Assembly: GCA_002393975.1 (NCBI GenBank)
Contig: DGSM01000046.1
Coordinates: 1 to 31,855 of the forward strand
Reading direction: 5' to 3'
Origin: Clostridiales bacterium UBA4362
Lineage (GTDB): Bacteria > Bacillota > Clostridia > TANB77 > CAG-508
Length of the DNA stretch: 31,855 nt
A program made the translations under genes and the position numbers. Shown here in pieces: positions 8,328 to 16,392 of this stretch. Numbering within the stretch: the stretch's first letter is position 1; every line of letters begins with the position of its first letter. The notes under the pieces were generated by a model. It did no database searches and had not been told where the DNA came from. It was given only the letters and a program-made list of their open reading frames with translations.

Positions 8328-9200
8328 ATGGTTTTCAAAGACTATTACAAAGTGTTAGGACTAAGCTCAAATAAGGTGTCTGAGGAAGAAATAAAGCTAG
8401 CATATAGGGACAAAGCTAAGCAATTTCATCCTGATATTAATGTTGGTAATAATGCTGCTGAAGAGAGATTCAAAGAAGTAAATGAAGCCTATCGTGTATT
8501 ATCTAATGAAAAAACTAGACGTAGATATGATTTTAGTTGGATTAGATATGTTAAATATCAAAGAAACCAAAATGGTACTACACAAAATCGTACAATAAAA
8601 GATATGGCATTAGATATTTTATTTGGAACCGCTGACCCAAATACTGGGGAAGTAAAAATGGTTAACTCTAAAAAGGCTACAGATGGAGAAGATATTGATA
8701 CTGGAATAAATATTTCTTTAAAAGAAGGATTTTTTGGAGTAAAAAAAGAGATTGTTTTAAAAGACATAGAAGGGCAAGATTCAAGTGTTACCATTAAAAT
8801 TCCTGCTGGTATACAAAATGGAGATAAAATCAGAGTTGTAGGAGAAGGCAAAAAAGGACTAAATGGTGGTAAAGATGGAAATCTATACTTAACCATTAAT
8901 ATAGATAATGATTTAAACTATGAACTAAAAGGAATTGATATATATGGTAAGTTAAAACTTAAACCATATGAAGCAGTATTAGGAACAAAGAAAACAATTA
9001 ATTTATTTGATGAAGATATAAACATTATTATTCCAGAAGCTACGGCTAATGGAAAGGAAATTATAATAGAAAACAAAGGCTATAAAGCTGAAAGAAATAG
9101 TAGAGGAGATTTACATTTATTTGTAGATATCATTCTACCTGAAAAGCTAGATCAAAAGACTAGAAAACTTTATGAAGAATTGAAAAAAATTGATAAATAA
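8328..9200 (+). CDS. DnaJ-family co-chaperone without zinc finger (type II, CbpA-like)
   Basis: 290 residues. The J domain occupies residues 4-70 with the DnaK-stimulating HPD motif at 34-36. After a linker come the two beta-barrel client-binding domains, recognisable by ISLKEGFFG, VKIP-like TIKIPAGIQNGDKIRVVGEGKK and PYEAVLGTKK. The cysteine-rich zinc-finger region of true DnaJ is absent and there is no C-x2-C-x-G-x-G repeat. It should recruit DnaK to clients but be less active alone than a type I DnaJ; a canonical dnaJ next to dnaK elsewhere in the genome is expected. Start ATG follows AAAGGA by six bases. It is the last gene of the hydrolase-murF operon. Confidence 0.88.
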   Translation: MVFKDYYKVLGLSSNKVSEEEIKLAYRDKAKQFHPDINVGNNAAEERFKEVNEAYRVLSNEKTRRRYDFSWIRYVKYQRNQNGTTQNRTIKDMALDILFGTADPNTGEVKMVNSKKATDGEDIDTGINISLKEGFFGVKKEIVLKDIEGQDSSVTIKIPAGIQNGDKIRVVGEGKKGLNGGKDGNLYLTINIDNDLNYELKGIDIYGKLKLKPYEAVLGTKKTINLFDEDINIIIPEATANGKEIIIENKGYKAERNSRGDLHLFVDIILPEKLDQKTRKLYEELKKIDK

Positions 9201-9205
9201 TTATT

Positions 9206-9229
9206 AATAACCAAAATTTGTTATTTTTA
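9206..9229 (+). terminator. Possible weak terminator after the DnaJ-like gene
   Basis: AATAAC at 9206-9211 can pair with GTTATT at 9220-9225, followed by T residues. The stem is only six AT-rich pairs, so its strength is doubtful, but it lies exactly between the operon end and the next promoter. Confidence 0.3.
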
Positions 9230-9232
9230 AGT

Positions 9233-9261
9233 TTGACATAATTAGAAATAGGTGTTATAAT
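9233..9261 (+). promoter_or_regulatory. Consensus sigma-A promoter of the VirD4-like unit
   Basis: TTGACA (9233-9238) and TATAAT (9256-9261), both perfect consensus, with a 17-bp spacer. This is the best promoter match in the window and drives the 172-residue gene, the 91-residue gene and the coupling ATPase. Confidence 0.88.
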
Positions 9262-9321
9262 AACATTAGTTGATTTTTAACAAAAGATATATTTTTGAAA
9301 GTGGGGTTAGAGAGATTAATT

Positions 9322-9840
9322 ATGAATGGATTTCATGGTAAATATTTTAGTATCACAGATCCTGAAGGCGTTAATACAGTAATCTATAGAATTAATGAAA
9401 CAGCAAAGCAATTACAGAACAAATATCCTAGATATACTGTTGAAAGATTGGTTACTTCAGAAGAGATGCAAGGTAATTTAACCAAAAGAACTTACTATGT
9501 TGACTATCCTGAAGCAGATGGAGAAGATTTAGTTATTCTTTCATTTACTAAACAAAGAGTTGTAGTTAACATGGGCTTCTTGAAAGATGACAGAGTTAGA
9601 ATTTCTAAAAGACCAATACCGGTTAAATTTGACACAATTTATTCTGAACAACCAACAGAGTACAAGAATTTTGCTTATACTCCAAACTTGAAACGACCAA
9701 TTACCATAATAGATCCAGAAACAACAGAAGAAGTAAGCCCAATCTTATACCTTGATGAAAATACTAATCAAGTAAAGGGCAAATGCAAATTAAAACCATA
9801 TAAATCATATCTTTCATTTGAAATAAGAGATAGGAAATAG
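9322..9840 (+). CDS. Unrecognised protein upstream of a VirD4-like ATPase
   Basis: 172 residues from ATG 9322, chosen because GAGAG lies 5-10 bases upstream; in-frame TTG 9295 and GTG 9301 would add seven to nine residues and cannot be ruled out. No signal peptide, membrane segment, cysteine pair or known motif was seen. The protein is mixed charge, probably soluble, and looks mostly beta-stranded, with short Lys/Arg-rich strands alternating with proline. Base and codon use resemble the neighbours, with no sign of recent transfer. It is the first gene behind a perfect promoter, 24 bases before the next small gene, followed by the coupling ATPase. A role as cytoplasmic adaptor or substrate for that ATPase is inference only. 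Confidence 0.7.
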   Translation: MNGFHGKYFSITDPEGVNTVIYRINETAKQLQNKYPRYTVERLVTSEEMQGNLTKRTYYVDYPEADGEDLVILSFTKQRVVVNMGFLKDDRVRISKRPIPVKFDTIYSEQPTEYKNFAYTPNLKRPITIIDPETTEEVSPILYLDENTNQVKGKCKLKPYKSYLSFEIRDRK

Positions 9841-9864
9841 CTTATAGAGGAGGAACCACAATCC

Positions 9865-10140
9865 ATGAAAAATCTTAATATAGTAGTTTCTGACGTAGAA
9901 GAACAAAGAACTTTAAATGGAACAAAATCAACTGAAAAAGTACTTGCATATGTTGGAAATATAACCCCAGCAATTAATAGCCCAGAACAAGATCCAATGT
10001 ATTTAAATGCATTCGAAATCACTACTTTACCACCTGAAATTGAGGCTAAATTAAGAGCAAATGCTGAAAGAAGAATTACAGAAAGTAGTTTAGCTAGAAG
10101 ACAACAAAGAGTTTCAAGAGAACAAGTACAAGACAAATAG
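9865..10140 (+). CDS. Unrecognised small protein between a hypothetical gene and the VirD4-like ATPase
   Basis: 91 residues behind a GAGGAGG ribosome binding site. The N-terminal half (1-60) is acidic to neutral with several prolines; the last 30 residues are rich in Arg, Gln and Glu and likely form a charged helix. There is no membrane segment or known motif. Its tight spacing (24 bases after the previous gene, 41 before the ATPase) suggests co-expression with the ATPase. Function unknown. Small size, helix-forming charged tail and neighbourhood would suit an adaptor, but nothing in the sequence proves that. Confidence 0.7.
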   Translation: MKNLNIVVSDVEEQRTLNGTKSTEKVLAYVGNITPAINSPEQDPMYLNAFEITTLPPEIEAKLRANAERRITESSLARRQQRVSREQVQDK

Positions 10141-10181
10141 ATAGAATTTGAAAAACAAACAAATGAGAAAGGTTATAATAG

Positions 10182-12362
10182 ATGGAAGGCTTAAAAGAGT
10201 TTTTTAAAAGACATTCAGCTTTTTTAATTGTTATGTTAATATTATGGATTTTAGGAGAACTATTTATAGTTTCTCCTATTTCTGTTTGTGTAGCAAAATC
10301 TGTTGCTGATGGCCACATAATAGACCAAGCTACATTTATTGAGACCTTTTTTGAAGAGCTTGCCAGTATGAAGAGTATTATTAAGGTTTTGAAAGGTGAG
10401 GCTAACGGTAATTTTGCATCTGGTACTTTATATTGGACAATATTCTTTGCTATTGTATCTGGAATTGGCTTATATAAAGCTAGAAAGAAAAGCGAGTATG
10501 ATAAGATAGAACATGGCTCTTCTGATTGGAGCAATGGAGAACAATATAGTGTTCTTAGTAAGGATAAAGGCTTAATACTTGCAGAAAAGAATTATTTACC
10601 AACTAACAAACCAGGAAACGTAAACGTTCTTATAGTCGGTGGTTCTGGTTCTGGTAAATCTTCAAGTTATACTATTCCAAACGCACATCAATTATTAGGC
10701 TCATATATATTTACAGACCCTAAAGGTGAAATATATGATAAAACAGCAGGATATCTTAAGAAAAATGGATATGATATAAAATTATTGAATTTAGTAAATC
10801 CAAAGAGTTCAGACAGTTATAATCCTTTAGCACATATTCATTCTGAAATAGATGTTGATGTTATTGCCTCAACTGTTGTAAAAGGACAAAAGAAAGAAGG
10901 ATCTTCTACACAAGATCCATTCTGGGATAATATGTCTGAGTTACTATTAAAATCTTTAATTTATTATTTAAAAAGTGCAAGACCTGAAGAAGAACAAAAC
11001 TTAGCAAGCTGTGCAGAAATGGTTAGAGCTGCTAACAATAATGGAGCAACCAATATTTTAGCAGAAGAGATTCATAAATTACCATATGATCACCCTGCAG
11101 TAATGAACTTTAAATCTGTTGAGCTTGCATCTGATAAAACATATTCATCAATATTGAGTTCTTTACAATCAGCACTTGGTAAATTCGATTCACCTGATAT
11201 AGCAGATGTTACATCTACTAATACAATTAATTTTGATGATATAGCTCAAAAGAAAACAGCATTATATGTTGTATCTTCAGATACACATACAGCATACGAT
11301 TTCTTGTTGACTATATTCTTCTCACAATTAATACAACAATTATATGATTATGCTGATAAACATGGTGGAAAACTATCTGTTCCTTGCTATTTTATTCTAG
11401 ATGAGTTTGCTAACATTGGACAGATTCCAGACTTTGATAAAAAGATTTCTACATCTAGATCTAGAGGAATATCTTTTAGTGTTATTTTGCAGAACCTTGA
11501 CCAATTAAAAGCTATTTATGAAAAATCATATGAAACTATAATTGGTAACTGCGACACACACGTTTTTCTAGGAAGTAACTCATTTGCAACTGTTGAGTAT
11601 TTCTCAAAAGAGCTTGGTGAAAAAACTATTTCACATGATTCAATTAGTGCTAACAGAGATAACCTAGCGGCTAGAAAAGGATATAGTGAGTCCGAACAAA
11701 TTATGGCGAGAGCCTTAATGACTCCTGACGAGCTTCGTAGAATGAGTAACGATTATTGTATTATCTATGAAAAAGGTTTAAAACCAATTAAAGCAAAGAA
11801 GTATTGGTACTTTAAAAAGCCTTCTGTTTTAAAAGATTTAACAAGTAATGCAATAGATCATAATGATTATATATTGGAAAGTAGAGGAAATTGGAGAAAA
11901 TTCAATCCAAATAATCCTTATACAGGAAATGAAAATGAATCAGAAGAAAACTTAAATGTAGGATCACTTGATGAATTATTTAGTGATGAAACATTAGAAT
12001 CAAATGATACATTTACATCAGTTACAGGGCAACAAGAAACTAATGCAGCCGTAAGCTCAGGTATTAATAATGTTGATTTTAATATTGATAATGCTTTTGA
12101 TAATAATACCTATACAAATAATAATAATAATGAGATGAGAATTAATCCTGTAACTAAGGTTATGCCAGTTCAAAATAATACAAATCCAATGGTTGGAGAT
12201 AGTTTTAATTCTCCTACTATACCTTTGGCAGATGATGTGCCACCTGTTTCTGCAATTCAACCAAATAAAGAAGAAACAGATGAAATGGATATTCAAAAAG
12301 AATTGGAAGCAAAGTTTGATGAATTATTTGGACCTATTGATGATTCTGATTCAAATAGCTAA
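10182..12362 (+). CDS. VirD4/TraG-type coupling ATPase (type IV secretion coupling protein family)
   Basis: 726 residues. Two membrane segments (about 13-38 and 84-101) anchor the N-terminus. The RecA-like ATPase follows with Walker A GGSGSGKSS (153-161, K159), FTDPKGEIYDKT typical of TraG/VirD4, an all-alpha region around 265-320, and Walker B YFILDEFANIG (D407, E408). A STSRSRGISFSVILQNLDQL stretch completes the motor. The C-terminal 130 residues are acidic and Asn-rich, including five Asn encoded by a pure AAT run at 12117-12131. Family members form hexamers that feed DNA-protein or protein substrates to a type IV secretion channel. No relaxase, VirB4, VirB6 or lytic transglycosylase is in this window, and flanks are housekeeping genes. 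It may therefore be chromosomal and specialised, or the rest may lie elsewhere. Confidence 0.9.
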   Translation: MEGLKEFFKRHSAFLIVMLILWILGELFIVSPISVCVAKSVADGHIIDQATFIETFFEELASMKSIIKVLKGEANGNFASGTLYWTIFFAIVSGIGLYKARKKSEYDKIEHGSSDWSNGEQYSVLSKDKGLILAEKNYLPTNKPGNVNVLIVGGSGSGKSSSYTIPNAHQLLGSYIFTDPKGEIYDKTAGYLKKNGYDIKLLNLVNPKSSDSYNPLAHIHSEIDVDVIASTVVKGQKKEGSSTQDPFWDNMSELLLKSLIYYLKSARPEEEQNLASCAEMVRAANNNGATNILAEEIHKLPYDHPAVMNFKSVELASDKTYSSILSSLQSALGKFDSPDIADVTSTNTINFDDIAQKKTALYVVSSDTHTAYDFLLTIFFSQLIQQLYDYADKHGGKLSVPCYFILDEFANIGQIPDFDKKISTSRSRGISFSVILQNLDQLKAIYEKSYETIIGNCDTHVFLGSNSFATVEYFSKELGEKTISHDSISANRDNLAARKGYSESEQIMARALMTPDELRRMSNDYCIIYEKGLKPIKAKKYWYFKKPSVLKDLTSNAIDHNDYILESRGNWRKFNPNNPYTGNENESEENLNVGSLDELFSDETLESNDTFTSVTGQQETNAAVSSGINNVDFNIDNAFDNNTYTNNNNNEMRINPVTKVMPVQNNTNPMVGDSFNSPTIPLADDVPPVSAIQPNKEETDEMDIQKELEAKFDELFGPIDDSDSNS
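12117..12131 (+). repeat. (AAT)5 trinucleotide run inside the coupling ATPase gene
   Basis: Five identical AAT codons in frame encode an Asn run in the low-complexity tail. Because the unit is three bases, slippage would alter length without a frameshift. Confidence 0.6.
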
Positions 12363-12368
12363 AAACAT

Positions 12369-12402
12369 ATAGCAACTTCTTATAAAAAGAGTTGCTATTT
12401 TT
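12369..12402 (+). terminator. Intrinsic terminator after the VirD4-like unit
   Basis: ATAGCAACT (12369-12377) pairs with AGTTGCTAT (12390-12398), followed by a T run. It starts seven bases after the stop codon and separates the unit from prfA. Confidence 0.85.
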
Positions 12403-12419
12403 GTATGTGTGCATATAGG

Positions 12420-12448
12420 TTGAAATATGGCACAAAATTTGGTATACT
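12420..12448 (+). promoter_or_regulatory. prfA promoter
   Basis: TTGAAA (12420-12425) and TATACT (12443-12448) with a 17-bp spacer, 33 bases before the prfA start and just after the preceding terminator. Confidence 0.7.
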
Positions 12449-12480
12449 TGAATAGTTAAAAGAAGGAGATGTAAACTTTT

Positions 12481-13542
12481 ATGTTTGACAATTTAGAAGA
12501 AATTGAAGCAAAATATATTGATTTAACAAGTAAGATTAGTGATCCAGAGGTTATTGCAGATCAAGAGAATTGGAGAAACTACATGAAAGAACATGCAGCT
12601 TTGGAACCAATTGTAAACAAATATAGAGAGTATAAGCAAACAAAGCAAGCCTATGAAGACGCAATGGAATTGTTAAAAGATCCAGAAATGAAAGAGCTTG
12701 CTGAGGAGGAAATGCTTGAGAATAAAGAAAAACTTCCTAAGCTTGAAGAAGAATTAAAAATACTTCTTATTCCAAAAGATCCTGATGATGATAAAAACGT
12801 TATTTGCGAAATAAGAGCAGGAGCAGGTGGAGAAGAAGCAGCTTTATTTGCTGGTACTTTGTATAGAATGTATACTATGTATGCAGAAAGAAAAGGTTGG
12901 AAATTGGAAGTTATTAATGAGAATCCAACAGAATTAGGAGGATTTAAAGAAATATCTTTTATGATAACTGGAAAAGGAGCTTATAGTAGACTTAAGTTTG
13001 AAAGTGGTGTACATAGAGTTCAAAGAGTTCCAGAAACAGAAGCAAGTGGAAGAATCCATACTTCTGCGGCCACAGTTTCAGTCCTACCTGAAGTAGAAGA
13101 TGTAGAAATTGAGATAAAACCAGAAGATATAAAAATGGAAGTGTTTAGATCAAGCGGAGCGGGTGGACAACATATTAACAAAACTTCATCTGCTGTTAGA
13201 CTTATACATATTCCAACAGGAATGGTTGTTGAATGTCAAAATGAGAGAAGCCAATTCCAAAATAGAGATTTTGCAATGAAATTATTAAAATCTAGACTAT
13301 ATCAAATTGAAAAAGAAAAACAAGATAGTGCTAGAGTAAATGAAAGAAGAAGTCAAATAGGATCTGGCGATAGAAGTGAAAAGATTAGAACTTATAATTA
13401 TCCTCAAGGACGTATTACAGACCATAGAATCGGTTTTAGCATATTCCAAATGGAAAATTTCCTAAATGGAGACTTGGATGAAATGATTGATAATCTTATT
13501 GCTGCAGATACTGCTGAAAAATTAAAAGGAAAAGATGAATAA
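12481..13542 (+). CDS. prfA: Peptide chain release factor 1
   Basis: 353 residues, normal length. The factor recognises UAA and UAG in the ribosomal A site and triggers release of the finished peptide. The catalytic GGQ is at 228-230 (SSGAGGQHINKTSSA). The codon-recognition P-x-T tripeptide is PET at 184-186, in RVQRVPETEASGRIHTS, which marks RF1 and not RF2 (SPF). The N-terminal coiled-coil domain (1-100) is complete. The start lies behind AGAAGGAG with a somewhat long gap. prfA is alone between two terminators; the often adjacent prmC methyltransferase gene is not next to it, so glutamine methylation of GGQ would depend on a gene elsewhere. Confidence 0.97.
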   Translation: MFDNLEEIEAKYIDLTSKISDPEVIADQENWRNYMKEHAALEPIVNKYREYKQTKQAYEDAMELLKDPEMKELAEEEMLENKEKLPKLEEELKILLIPKDPDDDKNVICEIRAGAGGEEAALFAGTLYRMYTMYAERKGWKLEVINENPTELGGFKEISFMITGKGAYSRLKFESGVHRVQRVPETEASGRIHTSAATVSVLPEVEDVEIEIKPEDIKMEVFRSSGAGGQHINKTSSAVRLIHIPTGMVVECQNERSQFQNRDFAMKLLKSRLYQIEKEKQDSARVNERRSQIGSGDRSEKIRTYNYPQGRITDHRIGFSIFQMENFLNGDLDEMIDNLIAADTAEKLKGKDE

Positions 13543-13564
13543 AAATTAGATAATATAAATTTTG

Positions 13565-13602
13565 AAAGTAATAGCTTATATTTGTAAGCTATTACTTTTT
13601 TT
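13565..13602 (+). terminator. Intrinsic terminator after prfA
   Basis: A 14-bp stem (13565-13578 with 13585-13598) closes a 6-base loop and runs into seven Ts at 13596-13602. Strong rho-independent terminator. Confidence 0.92.
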
Positions 13603-13627
13603 GTCGAAAAATAGGATGGAATTCATC

Positions 13628-13656
13628 TTGAATTACAACCCTAAATATGTTTAAAT
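13628..13656 (+). promoter_or_regulatory. Probable pcrA promoter, weak with extended -10
   Basis: TTGAAT (13628-13633) and TTAAAT (13651-13656) have a 17-bp spacer, and TG at 13648-13649 gives an extended -10. pcrA follows a strong terminator, so it needs its own promoter here. Confidence 0.45.
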
Positions 13657-13690
13657 ATTGATTATATGAACTAAGGAAGGATAAAACAAA

Positions 13691-16006
13691 ATGTCAAATT
13701 TACTTGATGAATTAAATCCTATGCAACAAGAAGCCGTAAGGGCGACAGAGGGACCATGCTTGGTTATAGCAGGAGCAGGAAGTGGAAAAACTAAAGTTTT
13801 AACATATAAAATAGCCTATCTTCTAGAAGAGAAAAATGTTAAGCCATGGAATGTACTAGCTATTACTTTTACTAATAAAGCAGCTAATGAAATGAAACAA
13901 AGAGTTGAAGCAATGGTTGGAAATGCCATAGATGATATATGGCTTGGAACATTTCACTCAATGTGTGTAAGAATACTTAGAAAGTTTATTGACAGAATTG
14001 GATATACAACTTCGTTTGTAATTTTCGATACAACAGATCAAAAAACATTAGTGAAAAATTGTTTAAAAGAGTTAAATATAGATCCAAAAATGTATCCTGA
14101 AAAGGGAATACTTAATGAAATATCAAATGCAAAAAACGATATGCTTACTCCTGAAAAATACGAGGAAATTTTTAGCAAGGATTATAGAAAATCAGTTATT
14201 TCTAAAGTCTATAATTTATATCAAAAAAGACTTCACGAAAACAATGCTTTGGATTTTGATGACATTATAAATTTGACTATTAAACTATTAAAAGAAAATC
14301 AAGATGTACTTGATTATTATCAAGAAAAATTTAAATATATTTTAGTAGATGAATATCAAGATACAAACAAGTCACAATTTATGTTTGTATCACTACTTGC
14401 TGATAAATATAAAAATATCACAGCTGTTGGTGATAATGATCAAGGTATATATAGCTTTAGAGGAGCAGACATACAAAACATTTTGAACTTTGAAAAAGAT
14501 TTTAAAGGAACAAAAATAGTTAAACTTGAACAAAACTACAGATGTACAGGCAATATACTTAAAGCAGCAAATGAAGTAATAAAGCATAATGAAAACAAGT
14601 ATGATAAAAAACTTTGGACTGAAAATGATGAAGGATCACTTCCTGTTATATATTGTGGGGATGATGAATATGGAGAAGGAAATTTTATAGTTCAACAAAT
14701 CAATTCTTTAAAAAGAGAAGAATATTATAAATATCAAGATTTTGCTGTTCTTTATAGAATGAATTCTCAAAGTAGGGCTATTGAAGATGTTTTAAGAAGA
14801 GAAGACATTCCATATAAAATTGTTGGAGGTCTTAAATTCTATGAAAGAAAAGAAATAAAAGATATTATTTCTTATTTAAGATTAATTGCAAATCAAGATG
14901 ACAATTTAGCACTAGTGAGAATTATTAATGAACCAAAACGTGGAATAGGAAAAACTAGTTTAGATAAGATTAATGATTTAGCAATAGAGAATCAAACTTC
15001 TATGTATGAAATAATAAAAAATGCAGATAAATTTATTCCTAGAATTTTTGAAAATTCAAGAGAATTAGTAAATCTAGTAGAAGACTTAAAAGAATCTGAA
15101 ATGTCTGTTCCGGACTTAATAAAAACAGTGTTAGATAGAAGCGGATATGTTAAAGCATTAGAAACAGAAAATACTGTTGAAGCAGAAAGCAGAATAGAGA
15201 ACCTAGAGGAATTTTTGACTGTAGCAAATGAGTTTGATGATGAAGAAGCAGATAAAAGTTTAAATAACTTCTTACAAAATATATCATTATCTAGTGATAC
15301 AGATGATTTAGAAGATGAAAATGATCAAGTTACATTAATGACCTTGCACAGCGCAAAAGGTTTGGAATATAAAGTTGTATTCTTGATTGGAATGGAAGAA
15401 GGAATCTTTCCTGGACATCAATCAATGGATAATCCAGGAGAACTAGAAGAAGAGAGAAGACTATTCTATGTGGGAATAACTAGAGCAAGAGAAAAATTGT
15501 TTCTAACTTTTGCAAAAAGAAGAACTATTTTTGGTTCTACTAGCTATAATCCTCCATCAAGATTTGTTGATGAAATACCAAGTGAATTATTAGATGGATA
15601 TAGTGATGCAATGAGCGTAAATTCAAGAGATAACTTTGATGATAGTCCATATAGTGAATGGAGTTATGGAAAGAAAACTAATTCTTATGGATATAAATAT
15701 GGTACAAGCGGTACAAAAGTTGAATCACATATTGCAAGTAGTGATGAAGTAAAAAGTATAAATAGTGGATACAAATTTAGAACAGCTGAAAGTTTCTTGG
15801 CGAACCTTGACAGAAAGAAAGCAACTTCTACGGATATAAGTAGTTACAAGGTTGGACAAAAAGTAAATCATAAAAAGTTTGGCATAGGAAAAATAACTAA
15901 TCTTGAAGCAGAAGGTGATGATATTAAGGTTGATATTGAATTTGAAAAAGCTGGACATAAAAGACTTATGGCTAGATTTGCTAATTTAGAAATAATAGAA
16001 GAGTAG
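13691..16006 (+). CDS. pcrA: ATP-dependent DNA helicase PcrA (UvrD/Rep family)
   Basis: 771 residues, slightly longer than B. subtilis PcrA. All superfamily 1A motifs are visible: Q motif near LNPMQQEAV, Walker A GAGSGKT (28-34, K33), Walker B DEYQDTN from D220, motif III DNDQGIYSFRGAD, motif IV QNYRC, motif V TLHSAKGLE and motif VI VGITRARE. The C-terminal 60 residues (VGQKVNHKKFGIGKI onward) form the Tudor-like domain that binds RNA polymerase. The protein unwinds DNA 3'-5', clears RecA and stalled polymerases, and acts in UvrABC repair. The Ser/Tyr-rich linker (about 640-700) is not conserved in the family. The usual partner ligA is not next to it in this window. Confidence 0.97.
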   Translation: MSNLLDELNPMQQEAVRATEGPCLVIAGAGSGKTKVLTYKIAYLLEEKNVKPWNVLAITFTNKAANEMKQRVEAMVGNAIDDIWLGTFHSMCVRILRKFIDRIGYTTSFVIFDTTDQKTLVKNCLKELNIDPKMYPEKGILNEISNAKNDMLTPEKYEEIFSKDYRKSVISKVYNLYQKRLHENNALDFDDIINLTIKLLKENQDVLDYYQEKFKYILVDEYQDTNKSQFMFVSLLADKYKNITAVGDNDQGIYSFRGADIQNILNFEKDFKGTKIVKLEQNYRCTGNILKAANEVIKHNENKYDKKLWTENDEGSLPVIYCGDDEYGEGNFIVQQINSLKREEYYKYQDFAVLYRMNSQSRAIEDVLRREDIPYKIVGGLKFYERKEIKDIISYLRLIANQDDNLALVRIINEPKRGIGKTSLDKINDLAIENQTSMYEIIKNADKFIPRIFENSRELVNLVEDLKESEMSVPDLIKTVLDRSGYVKALETENTVEAESRIENLEEFLTVANEFDDEEADKSLNNFLQNISLSSDTDDLEDENDQVTLMTLHSAKGLEYKVVFLIGMEEGIFPGHQSMDNPGELEEERRLFYVGITRAREKLFLTFAKRRTIFGSTSYNPPSRFVDEIPSELLDGYSDAMSVNSRDNFDDSPYSEWSYGKKTNSYGYKYGTSGTKVESHIASSDEVKSINSGYKFRTAESFLANLDRKKATSTDISSYKVGQKVNHKKFGIGKITNLEAEGDDIKVDIEFEKAGHKRLMARFANLEIIEE

Positions 16007-16027
16007 AAAATAAAAGCATAAAATACA

Positions 16028-16056
16028 TTGAAAAAGACTGCAAAATTTTATATAAT
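16028..16056 (+). promoter_or_regulatory. Promoter of the radC-mreBCD-mrdA-minC operon
   Basis: TTGAAA (16028-16033) and a perfect TATAAT (16051-16056) with a 17-bp spacer, 39 bases before the first start codon. No terminator hairpin separates pcrA from it, so some read-through from pcrA is possible. Confidence 0.82.
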
Positions 16057-16095
16057 GCAGCTAGAAAATACTAAAGATTTTGAAAGGGAAAAACA

Positions 16096-16353
16096 ATGGC
16101 ATTGAAAGAAAAAAATGGGCTAATTATGCTCATATTCTTATTATGTGGAATTGTAATAGGTGGATTACTTGGAGAGTTGACACAAGGAATTTCATGGCTT
16201 TCATGGTTATCATTTGGAAAAGATTTTGGAATTTCTTCTCCATTTACATTAGATTTAGGAGTATTACAACTAACATTAGGATTAATGATAAAAATAAATA
16301 TTGCTTCAATTATAGGAATAATTATAGCAATAATTATCTATAAAAAAATATAA
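16096..16353 (+). CDS. DUF4321 family small membrane protein
   Basis: 85 residues with two hydrophobic segments (about 9-27 and 60-82) and a short polar loop. The pattern GGLLGELT, a Trp/Ser/Phe-rich middle (SWLSFGKDFG) and LDLGVLQLTLGLMIKINIASIIG match the DUF4321 family as I remember it. That family is often found before radC and mreB in Clostridia, as here; the gene starts 39 bases after an excellent promoter and ends 39 bases before radC. The function is unknown. Its constant place in the shape operon suggests a helper of the elongation machinery, but this is inference. An overlapping frame (16080-16343) codes a basic, aromatic-rich sequence and is not a gene. Confidence 0.85.
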   Translation: MALKEKNGLIMLIFLLCGIVIGGLLGELTQGISWLSWLSFGKDFGISSPFTLDLGVLQLTLGLMIKINIASIIGIIIAIIIYKKI

Positions 16354-16392
16354 ATAGATATTTTAGTATGATGTAGGGGCACAAGGAGTTAA

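Noticed and set aside
10148..10179. Possible promoter TTGAAA...TATAAT just before the coupling ATPase gene
   Set aside because: The spacer is 20 bp, too long compared with the 17 bp seen at every other promoter here, and the -10 box lies two bases before the start codon.
12057..12296. Minus-strand frame within the coupling ATPase tail
   Set aside because: It is the complement of the Asn-rich AAT-repeat tail (Ile/Asn-rich product), with no ribosome binding site or family likeness.
9233..12402. Integrated conjugative element or phage
   Set aside because: Only a VirD4-like ATPase is present. No integrase, relaxase, VirB4, attachment-site repeat or shift in base composition was seen.
16080..16343. 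87-residue frame overlapping the DUF4321 gene
   Set aside because: It overlaps almost the whole DUF4321 gene in another frame and has an implausible Trp/Arg/Asn-rich composition; the DUF4321 frame matches a known family.
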